DNA of 23,547 nt, taken from NCBI GenBank assembly GCA_002420115.1, contig DIHK01000036.1, forward strand, positions 1 to 23,547, given 5' to 3'. A program made the translations under genes and the position numbers. Shown one piece after another: positions 1 to 7,118 of the stretch; the stretch's first letter is position 1, and every line of letters begins with the position of its first letter. The notes under the pieces were generated by a model that did no database searches, was not told where the DNA came from, and saw nothing but the letters and a program-made list of their open reading frames with translations. The DNA is from Nitrospira sp. UBA5698 (GTDB taxonomy: Bacteria > Nitrospirota > Nitrospiria > Nitrospirales > Nitrospiraceae).

Positions 1-479
1 CAGTGGCCTCGCAGGCCGTTCAGCCTTCCACTGCGGAGAGCGACTCCCTTGACGTGTACGCGGTCGCCCGCTGGCCGACAAGCCCGTCAGGCTCAAGACC
101 GTATCAAAGCCGACTCGTTGACTCTCTTCCCCCCTGGCGAACCGGCTTGGTTGCTTCGGTCTCTCTGAGCAGGACCTTCTCGCCTCGTCTGGTGAAGCTG
201 CTCTGCCATGCCCTGCTTTTGATGAGCGGGACCAGCTTGTGGTTTCGGGTCCAGTGCCTGTGCGCATCCGGCCGTCGCCCTGGCTTTCCACCGGCGGGCT
301 GCGTCGATCATGCCCGCGCGCCGCTAGAATCCGCGTCGTCTTCCGCAGTCATTCCTCCGCTTCGCGCCCGCCGGCCCGCCCGGGGCCGACGGCCTCTCTG
401 TCTCCTTTGTCGTCGCTGTGTGGCCTCCCCCTCCTCGTGAGAGGCCAACACATCAACTCTAACTAAAGGAGACAACACT
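1..479. other. Leader region with no assignable gene
   Basis: About 480 bases of pyrimidine-rich, GC-rich sequence precede the first convincing gene. A plus-strand frame is open from base 3 to 440, but its translation is rich in Arg, Ser, Pro and Ala, has no recognisable motif and lacks a ribosome binding site, so I treat it as chance. A short hairpin, TGGCCTC at 421-427 with GAGGCCA at 441-447, sits just before the ribosome binding site of the next gene and may be part of its 5' untranslated region. The end of a gene lying left of the window could reach in here, but I cannot show it. Confidence 0.4.
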
Positions 480-722
480 ATGGCACCTCAAGACAAGAAA
501 CCCAAACCGGTCACCACGCTCCGATGCAGCCGCATCAAGGCGAGCATCTGGAAGAACGAGGGGATGAATGGTCCGTTCTACAACGTGACCGTGGCTCGCT
601 CGTACAAGGGTCAGGATGGAGTCTGGAAGAATTCCGAATCCTTCGGAGTCGCAGACCTCGACGCGTTGATCGTCGTCGCCCAACAGGCGACACGCTGGAT
701 CGCGGAGCGGTCGGACCGCTGA
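480..722 (+). CDS. Small conserved mobile-element protein, function unknown
   Basis: An 80-residue basic, soluble protein with no signal peptide or membrane segment. The ATG at 480 follows AAAGGA by nine bases, which supports this start. The core runs from about residue 19 to 60 and includes KASIWKNEG, YNVTVARSYK, an aromatic W at the following turn and a C-terminal helix. I recall this pattern from many short uncharacterised proteins encoded on plasmids and integrative elements beside transfer or DNA-maintenance genes; no enzymatic motif is visible. It lies 65 bases before the DUF6908 gene on the same strand, with a hairpin between them. A role in DNA maintenance after transfer is only a guess from position: it would be in the part that enters the recipient early. 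Confidence 0.8.
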   Translation: MAPQDKKPKPVTTLRCSRIKASIWKNEGMNGPFYNVTVARSYKGQDGVWKNSESFGVADLDALIVVAQQATRWIAERSDR

Positions 723-730
723 CCGTCACG

Positions 731-762
731 GGAAGCCTCCGGCCCTCGGGTCGGGGGCTTCC
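731..762 (+). terminator. GC-rich hairpin between two small genes
   Basis: GGAAGCCTCC at 731-740 pairs with GGGGGCTTCC at 753-762 (ten pairs, one of them G-T) around a 12-base loop. It starts eight bases after the stop codon of the upstream gene. No clear T-run follows, so it may be a weak or attenuating terminator or an RNA-stabilising stem rather than a full stop. It ends 25 bases before the next start codon. Confidence 0.5.
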
Positions 763-787
763 TCCATCTGAAGAAAGGAACAAGACG

Positions 788-1213
788 ATGAACAGTTATC
801 AGGAATTTGCGAAGTATATCGATGAGCTGCTCGGCGGCGTCCATGCCGTCCGTATCGCGGTGTTCGGCTACCTGCCACTCTCGGTCGAGGAGATTGGATC
901 CAGTGGAGACGGATACCGGCTGGTGTCCTTATGCCATTACGGCGAACAGAACGGCGACCTCATGCGCGATCCCGACATCGTGTTTCTGTTTCACAATTTG
1001 CCAAATGGCATAGCAGCCGAACCGGTGTCGTTCCGGAACGACTACCTGGGGATCGTTCAGGAGGTCTATCGGTATGACGAGACGGGCAGACGTACGCACG
1101 TCGTGGCCTCGCTAAGACAGGACTTGAAGGAGTTTGCCGAGAGCTGGTTTGCCAATCTGAAGGATCAGGGATTCTTTGCCTCTACTGCGGTTCGAGAGAT
1201 CCTGTCCCCGTAA
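788..1213 (+). CDS. DUF6908 domain-containing protein
   Basis: A 141-residue acidic soluble protein. I place it in the DUF6908 family from its overall pattern, especially SLCHYGEQNGDLMRDPDIVF near the middle, in which the tyrosine, the NGD and the RDP are the recognisable core. The family is found mainly on plasmids and integrative elements and has no known function. The ATG at 788 is preceded by AAAGGA eight bases upstream; a longer open frame begins at 524 but overlaps the previous gene, so I chose the later start. There is no signal peptide, membrane helix or catalytic motif. A perfect palindrome follows 17 bases after the stop. The gene is in the region predicted to enter a recipient first during transfer. 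Confidence 0.75.
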   Translation: MNSYQEFAKYIDELLGGVHAVRIAVFGYLPLSVEEIGSSGDGYRLVSLCHYGEQNGDLMRDPDIVFLFHNLPNGIAAEPVSFRNDYLGIVQEVYRYDETGRRTHVVASLRQDLKEFAESWFANLKDQGFFASTAVREILSP

Positions 1214-1230
1214 TCTCGTCGATCCTTTCA

Positions 1231-1258
1231 GGGGCATGATGTGATCACATCATGCCCC
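1231..1258. repeat. Perfect 28-bp palindrome between convergent genes
   Basis: The half-site GGGGCATGATGTGA is followed directly by its exact reverse complement, with no spacer. It lies between the 3' ends of the DUF6908 gene (plus) and the lipoprotein gene (minus), which suits a shared bidirectional terminator. Neither side has a long T-run, and a stem with no loop is unusual, so a site for a dimeric DNA-binding protein is an alternative. Confidence 0.6.
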
Positions 1259-1301
1259 ATCAAAATGAATACCCTAAGACAGAACATCGAACTGTTGAGG
1301 C

Positions 1302-2117
1302 TTACCGCTTCATGCCAAGAAAGAGAGAGCTGGTGGTCCTGGCATTGTTGAGGGCGGCAATATACAGCCGTTGTGTCGCGGCATCGTACAAGGCCACCCC
1401 CGTGAGCGTCTCGGTTCTCTGGCGACAAGTGTCACCTCCGAATGTCGCCGAGGTATGAAAGACGTTTCCCTTTCCCCAAGGAGACAAGGTCCCAGCAACG
1501 GTGCATCCATCTGACAAATGAATGGACAGCGTCCCGGCTGACTCCACGGTCACCGTGACCTGGTGGTTGTCGGCACGCAGCCCCACATAGGTCCCGGTCA
1601 CCGGAGTCAGGTTTGGTGCCGACACTGAGTTCCCGTCGTATGTACTCGTGAAGCTCTCTGTGTCGCCAGTGATGTACGCGATAGTCCCGTCAAAGCTCTT
1701 ACTCGGCACATAGTTGCCACGCATCGTCGCTGCGCGAAAGCCCGTGCCTTCCAGATTGAAATCTCTGGTGTTCGAGGAACCGAAGGAGCCGGAGTGTGAC
1801 GTGCCAGTACCCTGAACCAGTCCAGCCAGGATGTGGGGATTGCCTCTTGCCGAATAGAACAGCCAATACGAGCCGTCGTCGAGGACCAGTCCAACGACGG
1901 TGCGGCCTGTAGCTGTTGCGCCCATCCAGCGACCTTCTGCCGAAGTGGCCGTGGGCTGCGGAAGAGAGGAAGCGTCGCTCTCGCGATACCCGCCGCCACA
2001 GGCGACGGGGGCGAACCCGCTATTGAAACAGTTGGCAAAGCTGCCACAGGCCACGAGCCCACTTATCATGCCGAGGGCCAGAAGGCACCGAAGACTGTTC
2101 GTCCCGGTCATGCGCAT
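1302..2117 (-). CDS. Predicted lipoprotein, function unknown
   Basis: A 271-residue predicted lipoprotein. From the ATG at 2117 the N-terminus has a basic tip, a hydrophobic stretch (residues 11-22) and the lipobox LVAC, with Cys24 as the likely lipidated residue. GAGG eight bases upstream supports this start; the frame is open for 23 further codons but those would bury the signal peptide. The rest is rich in Gly, Thr, Ser and aromatic residues with alternating polar and hydrophobic positions, suggesting beta structure in two halves: one around GRWMGATATGRTVVG (about 65-150) and one around TGTYVGLRADNHQVT to the C-terminus. I know no function. Surface exposure and a role in entry exclusion or cell contact would be speculation. 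It is transcribed away from the origin of transfer and converges on the DUF6908 gene. Confidence 0.75.
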   Translation of the reverse strand: MRMTGTNSLRCLLALGMISGLVACGSFANCFNSGFAPVACGGGYRESDASSLPQPTATSAEGRWMGATATGRTVVGLVLDDGSYWLFYSARGNPHILAGLVQGTGTSHSGSFGSSNTRDFNLEGTGFRAATMRGNYVPSKSFDGTIAYITGDTESFTSTYDGNSVSAPNLTPVTGTYVGLRADNHQVTVTVESAGTLSIHLSDGCTVAGTLSPWGKGNVFHTSATFGGDTCRQRTETLTGVALYDAATQRLYIAALNNARTTSSLFLGMKR

Positions 2118-2355
2118 AGTTGTCGCCTCAATAACGCACAGGCGGTGCCCTGTGTCCCAGGATAACAAGAAGAGCATCTCCTTCAAATGGGGGAACCTGA
2201 AGGGCTAGAAACTGGACCAGCCGACTCCTAATGCCAGCTTGTTCCAGTTGCCGGAGGCGCCACTGACTGGCCAGATCCGGGGCGCGTTTCTGGCGTCCTG
2301 AGCCCAGTGTGAACGGTTGACCGGTGGTCTTATATCCGTGTCGTCGTAGGCATGG

Positions 2356-2412
2356 TGTAAGACCGATTTTGAGAGGTTGCAGGATATGGCTGTGAGCCCC
2401 ATTTGTCTTACA
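2356..2412 (-). other. oriT: Candidate origin of transfer (oriT) with MOBP-like nic site
   Basis: The 8-bp inverted repeat TGTAAGAC (2356-2363) and GTCTTACA (2405-2412) brackets a 41-base core. Near its centre the minus strand reads ATATCCTGCAACC, which resembles the TATCCTG|C type of nic sequence known for MOBP relaxases such as that of RP4. The predicted cut is on the minus strand between the bases opposite 2380 and 2379. Just 5' of it on that strand is a small hairpin (plus strand GGCT-GTG-AGCC at 2388-2398). Another short inverted repeat, GCCAGA 2270-2275 with TCTGGC 2289-2294, lies in the same gene-free stretch 2118-2440. The site sits directly upstream of mobC and the relaxase gene, the usual arrangement. 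The nick position is inference. Confidence 0.6.
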
Positions 2413-2440
2413 TCTTGTGTTTGTTGTATTCTCCAATCCC

Positions 2441-2998
2441 ATGCCTACTGCCCCCTCTGAAAAGCGGACCACGACGATCACCGTGGATCTCGGTGAGCTG
2501 AAAGCACCCTGGCAGGCGTGGTGTGAGCAGCAGGGCGTCACGCCGAGCCACGCGCTGCGGCAGGTCTTACGGCAGGCCTTGGACGGGCGTGCAACACAGT
2601 CCGGACCGCCTCGGTTGCGCGTCACTCGGCGACGAGAGCGAGCCACCGCCCGTATGAAACTGAATGTGACACCCTCCGAACTCGCCGCGCTGCGAACCTG
2701 TGCCCGTCTTGAGGGCTATCAGCCCACGGGCTGGGTGGTCGCGATGATCCGTACGAAGTTGACTGGGGAGCCTCACGTGGGCCAGCCGGAACTCGCCGCC
2801 CTGACCCGGTCGAATCAACAACTCCTAGCCTTGGGAAGGAACCTGAACCAGATTGCCAAGGTCTTGAATACTTCCCCTCAGAACCGGACCGCATTTCGTC
2901 TGGAGGTGATCACCGAACTCTCCCGCGTGATCCGAACCCACACCGAGAGAGTTTCTAATGTCTTGCGCGGGACGGTTGCGCGCTGGTCTCTCCAATGA
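2441..2998 (+). CDS. mobC: MobC-like relaxosome accessory protein
   Basis: A 185-residue basic protein. The C-terminal part (about 117-143) has the MobC signature: ELAALTRSNQQLLALGRNLN followed by QIAKVLN. Proteins of this family bind near the origin of transfer and help the relaxase open the strands. Two segments look like ribbon-helix-helix DNA-binding units, about residues 10-48 (beta strand TTITVDL) and 71-109 (beta strand RMKLNVT). The gene overlaps the relaxase start by four bases (ATGA), so the two are probably translationally coupled. The start is uncertain: neither the ATG at 2441 nor an in-frame GTG at 2417 has a clear ribosome binding site; I prefer 2441 because the strand-forming segment follows it naturally. 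As the start lies only 28 bases from the predicted oriT repeat, binding there may also repress its own promoter. Confidence 0.85.
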   Translation: MPTAPSEKRTTTITVDLGELKAPWQAWCEQQGVTPSHALRQVLRQALDGRATQSGPPRLRVTRRRERATARMKLNVTPSELAALRTCARLEGYQPTGWVVAMIRTKLTGEPHVGQPELAALTRSNQQLLALGRNLNQIAKVLNTSPQNRTAFRLEVITELSRVIRTHTERVSNVLRGTVARWSLQ

Positions 2999-3978
2999 GT
3001 CCTTCAATTAGTCCAATCGACCTGAAGCTGGATGAGTGGGGGAGTCGGCTCTTCAACGTGTCAACGGAGACCCTCCCACGGCCGCGGTCCAACAGGAGTG
3101 TTCGTCTAAGTTCCGCCAAGCACGTGAGTACTGGCGGACGGCTGAGTAGCCGACAGGCTCGCGCGAATTATGTGCGACAGAAACTGCAGGCCATGGTCCG
3201 TCGCTCCCCGCAAGTCGTGGTGAAACTCGTCAGGGCGCCGAAAGGGATGAAGGGCATCTCGAACAATCTCACCTATATTTCGCGCGATGGGCTCCTCGAA
3301 ATCGAGGATCAAGACGGCCAGGTGATTCTTGGGAAGGAGGCCGTGGCCGATTTGAAAGAAGAATGGCGCGATGGGGGGACACCGATCCTCGGGGACTCGA
3401 CGATGCGCGATGCCTTTCATCTCGTCCTCTCCATGCCGACAAGGACCGATCCGTTATCGGTGCAACGCGCAGCTCGGGATTTCGCCAAACAGGAGTTCTC
3501 AGGGTTTCAGTACGCGATGGTCCTCCACACGTTTGAGACCGATCCGGATCCGAACCCCTCTCCACATCCACATGTTCATCTCACGGTGAAAGCTGCAGGC
3601 CTCGATGGGATGCGCTTGAATCCGAGAAAGGCTGATCTCCAGCGTTGGCGCGAAGGGTTTGCAGAAGCCTTACGAGAGCATGGCATTGAGGCCACGACCA
3701 CGAGCCGAATTCATCGCACAGCGCATGAACGGTGGACGGTGCGGCATCTGCATGAACCGAGCAAAAAAGGGGAGACGCTGGAGCGGCTGAAACGCACCAC
3801 ACGCCGACATGGACGAGCCCAGGACGTTATGCGGAATTATGAGCAGGTGATGCGGGCGTTAGCCCGATCGGATCGCGGCGAGGATCGGCAACTAGCCGCA
3901 GACCTGGTCCGTTACTTGAGTGAGCGGTCGCGGGATATCTTGAAGACTCGTTCGCCGGAGCGCGACCGGGCTCCTTAA
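2995..3978 (+). CDS. Relaxase / mobilization nuclease, MOBP-like
   Basis: A 327-residue relaxase that would nick the origin of transfer and stay bound to the 5' end of the transferred strand. A likely catalytic tyrosine is Tyr94 in NNLTYISRDG, the motif I region of this group. The metal-binding histidine cluster is in PHPHVHLTVKA, with His191, His193 and His195. Between them FHLVLSMPTR (141-150) is the usual central strand. The C-terminus is basic and helical, with no primase, helicase or LPD7 domain, so the protein is short compared with large TraI-type relaxases; an LPD7-containing protein is instead encoded separately at 11515-12618. The start overlaps mobC by four bases. It is the last backbone gene before the cargo island. 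Confidence 0.9.
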   Translation: MSPSISPIDLKLDEWGSRLFNVSTETLPRPRSNRSVRLSSAKHVSTGGRLSSRQARANYVRQKLQAMVRRSPQVVVKLVRAPKGMKGISNNLTYISRDGLLEIEDQDGQVILGKEAVADLKEEWRDGGTPILGDSTMRDAFHLVLSMPTRTDPLSVQRAARDFAKQEFSGFQYAMVLHTFETDPDPNPSPHPHVHLTVKAAGLDGMRLNPRKADLQRWREGFAEALREHGIEATTTSRIHRTAHERWTVRHLHEPSKKGETLERLKRTTRRHGRAQDVMRNYEQVMRALARSDRGEDRQLAADLVRYLSERSRDILKTRSPERDRAP

Positions 3979-4070
3979 GATACTGTACCGTCTATTTCTT
4001 CATTAGAGAATTGATTGACCCAGGTCATCCTCGCCCATGTCTCGTGTGAAGATACGTAACAAGGTGTGCC

Positions 4071-4324
4071 ATGATCGACTCCATCGCAACTTTTGCCGAA
4101 GAGGTCAGGAACAAATACTTGGAAGCAGAAGCACGATGCAAACTTCAAGGTGCCTTTGAGGGATATCGAAACAATGCGGAAAGTTTCAAAGCCGACGTCT
4201 TTCAGGAACTGATTCCTATGGAGCGTCACTGTTATCGCAAGTAGATCTGGAGAACAAAGCAGAAACCATTTTCGGCCAGTTTTCGCAGAAACACGAGAAC
4301 TCATATGCGAATTTTACTCTTTAG
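4071..4324 (+). pseudogene. Small frameshifted gene, function unknown
   Basis: From the ATG at 4071 (AAGG eight bases upstream) a 57-residue frame runs to a stop at 4244 and reads as a plausible charged helical protein (start MIDSIATFAEEVRNKY). In the frame that takes over near its end the translation continues protein-like as VDLENKAETIFGQFSQ up to a TAG at 4322-4324. The simplest reading is one gene of about 85 codons broken by a one-base change between roughly 4190 and 4240. It could also be a genuine 57-residue protein with chance coding character after it, or a sequencing error. I know no family. It lies in the 355-base stretch between the relaxase and the DUF6602 gene, which otherwise shows nothing. 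Confidence 0.35.
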
Positions 4325-4333
4325 CGAAACAGA

Positions 4334-5062
4334 TCATTGTTTGACAAGCCATCTCGAATAGGCCTGCACATCGATCATTGGAACAGTGGCGCTGAACTGA
4401 AGCTGTGAAATCAATTTGAAAAGGAAGGCTGTTGCAGCCTTACATTCAAGATGGGTGTCATACTGTGACTTTTCTTTGTTGAGACTAAAGTAACCATGAG
4501 CGGCGATGCATCCAAAATCAAGACGACCATCAGGCTCTCCTCGCTGTAAGACATCCGATAGCGGCTGGCCAAAGGCAGGAGACCAATCACTTTCAAAGGT
4601 CAAGATTCCACCAAAAATATGTATGAGAGGTTTAGCAGCGTAGAGACCTCCAGCATGGGGGATTGGCAAGCTTGTTCTATGCAATCTTCGCACACTCAAA
4701 ACCTTTTCTTGAGTGTATTGAACTCGTTCTGCATTGATTGCTTGTTTGGCCTCAAATACCGCATAGACGCTTTCAGCAGGAATGACTTTCTGATCTTCGT
4801 AATGAAATATAAATGGAGAATACTGACGGTCAAAAATAACTACATCAATCTGATCGCTAAAGGTTCCATTACTATCTACCACATAGGCTCTTTCGGCCTT
4901 GTAGCGTTGGGGTAAATATTCCCTCAAAAGGTCGAGCCATACTCTTTCACTCGCATCTCCTTTTGCCCCGGGATGCCCCATGCTCTTTCTTACGGTTTCG
5001 AGTCGATGTTGAATATCTTTGTGCAAGCTATCTAACAAAAGAGGCAAGGACCATTCAGTCAT
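4334..5062 (-). CDS. DUF6602 protein, nuclease-like motif
   Basis: A 242-residue soluble protein that I assign to DUF6602 from the order of its conserved blocks: a helical start, GHPGAKGDASERVW (29-42), the RxYLPQRYKAERAYVVDS block, SDQIDVVIFDRQYSP (69-83), and PAESVYAVFEAKQAI (95-109). Asp73 and the later Glu104-Ala-Lys106 resemble the D...(D/E)xK active site of the PD-(D/E)xK nuclease fold; this is inference from spacing, not proof of activity. Members of the family often occur in defence islands. A ribosome binding site AAGGGA lies nine bases before the ATG. It follows the PIN gene by 93 bases on the same strand and could share its transcript. Base composition here is visibly lower in G+C than the transfer genes. 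Confidence 0.7.
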   Translation of the reverse strand: MTEWSLPLLLDSLHKDIQHRLETVRKSMGHPGAKGDASERVWLDLLREYLPQRYKAERAYVVDSNGTFSDQIDVVIFDRQYSPFIFHYEDQKVIPAESVYAVFEAKQAINAERVQYTQEKVLSVRRLHRTSLPIPHAGGLYAAKPLIHIFGGILTFESDWSPAFGQPLSDVLQRGEPDGRLDFGCIAAHGYFSLNKEKSQYDTHLECKAATAFLFKLISQLQFSATVPMIDVQAYSRWLVKQ

Positions 5063-5155
5063 GATTGGTATCCCTTAATGAAATAGGTTCTGGGAGCTCG
5101 GGAAGTAATTTAACGTGCATCTCTAGCTTTAATTAGTGCTGCATAGTTGTACACA

Positions 5156-5665
5156 TCACACTAGTTTTGCCAGTCGTCGGATGCGGCGAATAAGTTCATC
5201 TTCTGGCAGAAAAACAAGGTCATCTTCTTGTAGCAGCTTGAGTGCCTGATGCAGGTGGGCGGGCGGCATAACCGCGTGCTTCTCCAGCTCATCTGTTATC
5301 CACAGCACACCCCGGGCTTCGATTTCGTTGTTATTCGCAATCTGACGTAGAGAAGCGTCTCCCGTTAGGAGAATGCAGCCTTTCGCTTCCTCCGCTAAAA
5401 CCAATGCGAAGCAGTCATTTAGCTTGAGACGACGGTGCTTGTTGAAATAGGTGGCTGCGCGCTGAACCAGTGGACCGGGGAGGTCTCGGATTTCGAGTCC
5501 TAAATCACATAGCCGAATCTTTTCCTCGGCACTCAAAGACAACCACTCATCATCAAACAGAGGTGCAGGCATGATGAACGAATACGGAAGGCGCAGCATT
5601 CCCTCCAGCAATGCCGCCTTCCTGAGATCAATCATGCAGCAGGTGTCACTGACGATGATCCGCAT
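5156..5665 (-). CDS. PIN-domain protein, likely toxin ribonuclease
   Basis: A 169-residue PIN-domain protein. The acidic residues expected of the metal-binding pocket are present: Asp7 in IIVSDTCCMIDL, Glu40 in PLFDDEW, Asp84 in KLNDCFAL and Asp103 in LLTGDASLR. PIN proteins of this size usually cleave RNA and act as toxins or regulators. Its start lies inside the end of the XRE-ImmA gene (20-base overlap), so translation of the two is probably coupled and they likely form one functional pair. PIN genes next to XRE-COG2856 genes are a recurring arrangement on mobile elements. No antitoxin of a classical VapB type is visible, so the XRE-ImmA protein is the probable controlling partner. Confidence 0.85.
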   Translation of the reverse strand: MRIIVSDTCCMIDLRKAALLEGMLRLPYSFIMPAPLFDDEWLSLSAEEKIRLCDLGLEIRDLPGPLVQRAATYFNKHRRLKLNDCFALVLAEEAKGCILLTGDASLRQIANNNEIEARGVLWITDELEKHAVMPPAHLHQALKLLQEDDLVFLPEDELIRRIRRLAKLV

Positions 5666-6740
5666 CGACTTCAGCCGGCCCCTTCATTGCTTGTTCGATA
5701 ACTGCAAGGGGTTGCTGAAGCAGTTCGCTGGACTTGCCGGGCGAAATCAGTCGTTCTGCCAATGCCCAATAGCATAGCCTTTCAAAGCGACGTGGAATTT
5801 CATGCTTCCCTTCTTCCCCGGTCGGTTCGAGCGGGTCTGGTTCACTCGACCGCCATTTGCGGGCGAAGGTTTGAAAAGCGTATGAAAGAGTCGACTCGTC
5901 AATAACTCCAACCGACCGCAGCCGTACGAGCAGTGCCGCTGCGCTCACGCGATACATTCGCTTTAGCTGAACCAATTCTTGGTAGCCGATTCCTTTACGG
6001 CTCTGACCAATTTCACGGACCAAGTGTGTGCGCGGAACCAGAAAAGCACCTGCAAACACATTGGCCGCCTTCTCATGATCGACCGGCGATTTTCCATCGA
6101 TTAGACGATGGGCGAGTTCATGGGCCAAAGTGAGTCGTCGTCTTTCGAGGGAAACATCTTGATTGACCACAATGACAGGAAGATGTTTCTTCTGTCGTGA
6201 CCGACGGACAAGGCAAGTTAGGCCGGAGACACCCTCAGGTAAGGGCATGACGAGAACTTTGATGCCACGATCTTCCAGCAACGAGGTCATGTTAGGGATG
6301 GGGTCAATCCCCAGTTCCCATTCGCTGCGCAAATCGTCGGCGAGGATTTCCCCTTCCTTTTCCTCGCCAATGAATCGATTGTCACACGGCGGTGCACCCC
6401 ATGATGCACTATCCAGTTCCAAGATTTCCTCAATTGCGATATACCGCTGGAGATGATCAATCACCTGGGCCTCAACGCTGGCGCGGGCGCTCGCAGTGGT
6501 GCTCGCAAGTTTTCGAAACTCGACTGCCTCAAGTTTCTCGACCTGTTCGCTTAGAAGGTATTCCAGAGAAACTCCCAACACTTTAGCCAGAACCGAAAGC
6601 ACATCGGAACTTGGCATCATTTCATCACGCTCATATTTACCCAAAGCCTGCGCAGTGACCTTCTGTTCGAGGGCGTCTTGTAAACCGCGCAACGAATACC
6701 CCGCTTTTCTTCTTGCCAGTTTCAGACGATCTCCAAACAT
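5646..6740 (-). CDS. XRE-family regulator with ImmA/IrrE metallopeptidase domain
   Basis: A 364-residue two-domain protein. Residues 1-65 form an XRE helix-turn-helix (LKLARRKAGYSLRGLQDAL, then ALGKYERDEMMPSSDVLSVL). From about residue 145 there is an ImmA/IrrE (COG2856) metallopeptidase, with the zinc motif HELAH at 207-211 and Glu223 as a likely third ligand. Such proteins repress their own promoter and, in phage and mobile-element systems, can cleave a partner repressor after a stress signal. Here it is coupled to the PIN gene and is the best candidate for its antidote. Upstream there is a good promoter overlapping an inverted repeat, consistent with autorepression. Length and domain order are normal for the family, and no key residue is missing. 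Confidence 0.88.
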   Translation of the reverse strand: MFGDRLKLARRKAGYSLRGLQDALEQKVTAQALGKYERDEMMPSSDVLSVLAKVLGVSLEYLLSEQVEKLEAVEFRKLASTTASARASVEAQVIDHLQRYIAIEEILELDSASWGAPPCDNRFIGEEKEGEILADDLRSEWELGIDPIPNMTSLLEDRGIKVLVMPLPEGVSGLTCLVRRSRQKKHLPVIVVNQDVSLERRRLTLAHELAHRLIDGKSPVDHEKAANVFAGAFLVPRTHLVREIGQSRKGIGYQELVQLKRMYRVSAAALLVRLRSVGVIDESTLSYAFQTFARKWRSSEPDPLEPTGEEGKHEIPRRFERLCYWALAERLISPGKSSELLQQPLAVIEQAMKGPAEVDADHRQ

Positions 6741-6766
6741 GCAGTTCTCCTTTTTTCCCTCTTGAA

Positions 6767-6823
6767 GTTTACACTTTTAAAATATATACTCACATTGTAA
6801 ACCTTGTTTTTAGCTTGAGTCAA
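6767..6823 (-). promoter_or_regulatory. Promoter and operator of the XRE-ImmA/PIN pair
   Basis: On the minus strand TTGACT (6818-6823) and TACAAT (6794-6799) are separated by 18 bases, a near-consensus sigma-70 pair. The -10 overlaps one arm of a perfect inverted repeat, TGTAAAC at 6796-6802 and GTTTACA at 6767-6773 (29 bases centre to centre). The arms flank the predicted start of transcription, so binding by the XRE protein would block it. A 10-bp palindrome ATAACGTTAT lies at 6831-6840, towards the divergent CBASS operon. Confidence 0.55.
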
Positions 6824-6878
6824 CGCAAATATAACGTTATGCAAGTGCCAATAATTCTATATATACCAGGAGGTTACA

Positions 6879-7103
6879 ATGTCAAAGCGTAACCAACATG
6901 TTGTCCCGCACGATGGCGAATGGGCAGTGCGTAGCGCAGGAAGTCAGCGTGCAACATCCATTCACCGGACGCAAGGGGAAGCCATTGAGGTTGGTCGTGA
7001 AATCGCTCGTAATCAAGGCAGTGAGCTTGTGATTCATGGCAGAGACGGGCGTATCCGCGATCGTGACTCGCACGGAAATGACCCGTTTCCGCCAAAGGGT
7101 TAA
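6879..7103 (+). CDS. DUF2188 small protein
   Basis: A 74-residue protein matching DUF2188: an N-terminal HVVPHDGEWAVRSAGSQRAT strand region, a short helix in which QGEAIEVGREIARNQGSELV follows, then VIHGRDGRIRDRDSHG and a Pro-rich end. The family has a small alpha/beta fold and no established role. The ATG follows AGGAGG by six bases, the strongest ribosome binding site in the cargo. It is the first gene of the plus-strand CBASS operon, ending 15 bases before the TRIP13-like gene, and is divergent from XRE-ImmA. It could be a passenger or an operon accessory; the sequence does not decide. The promoter is not clear: TATAAC at 6830-6835 is a possible -10, without a good -35. Confidence 0.8.
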   Translation: MSKRNQHVVPHDGEWAVRSAGSQRATSIHRTQGEAIEVGREIARNQGSELVIHGRDGRIRDRDSHGNDPFPPKG

Positions 7104-7118
7104 CAGGTAAGGGAGCGT

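Noticed and set aside
3..440. 145-codon open frame at the left end
   Set aside because: Composition is dominated by Arg, Ser, Pro and Ala, there is no motif or ribosome binding site, and such frames arise by chance in GC-rich DNA.
2417..2440. GTG start at 2417 for mobC
   Set aside because: It has no ribosome binding site and adds eight residues unlike the family start; the ATG at 2441 is preferred, though not proven.
2128..2646. 172-codon minus-strand frame across oriT and mobC
   Set aside because: It opposes the well-supported mobC gene and its translation resembles no protein family.
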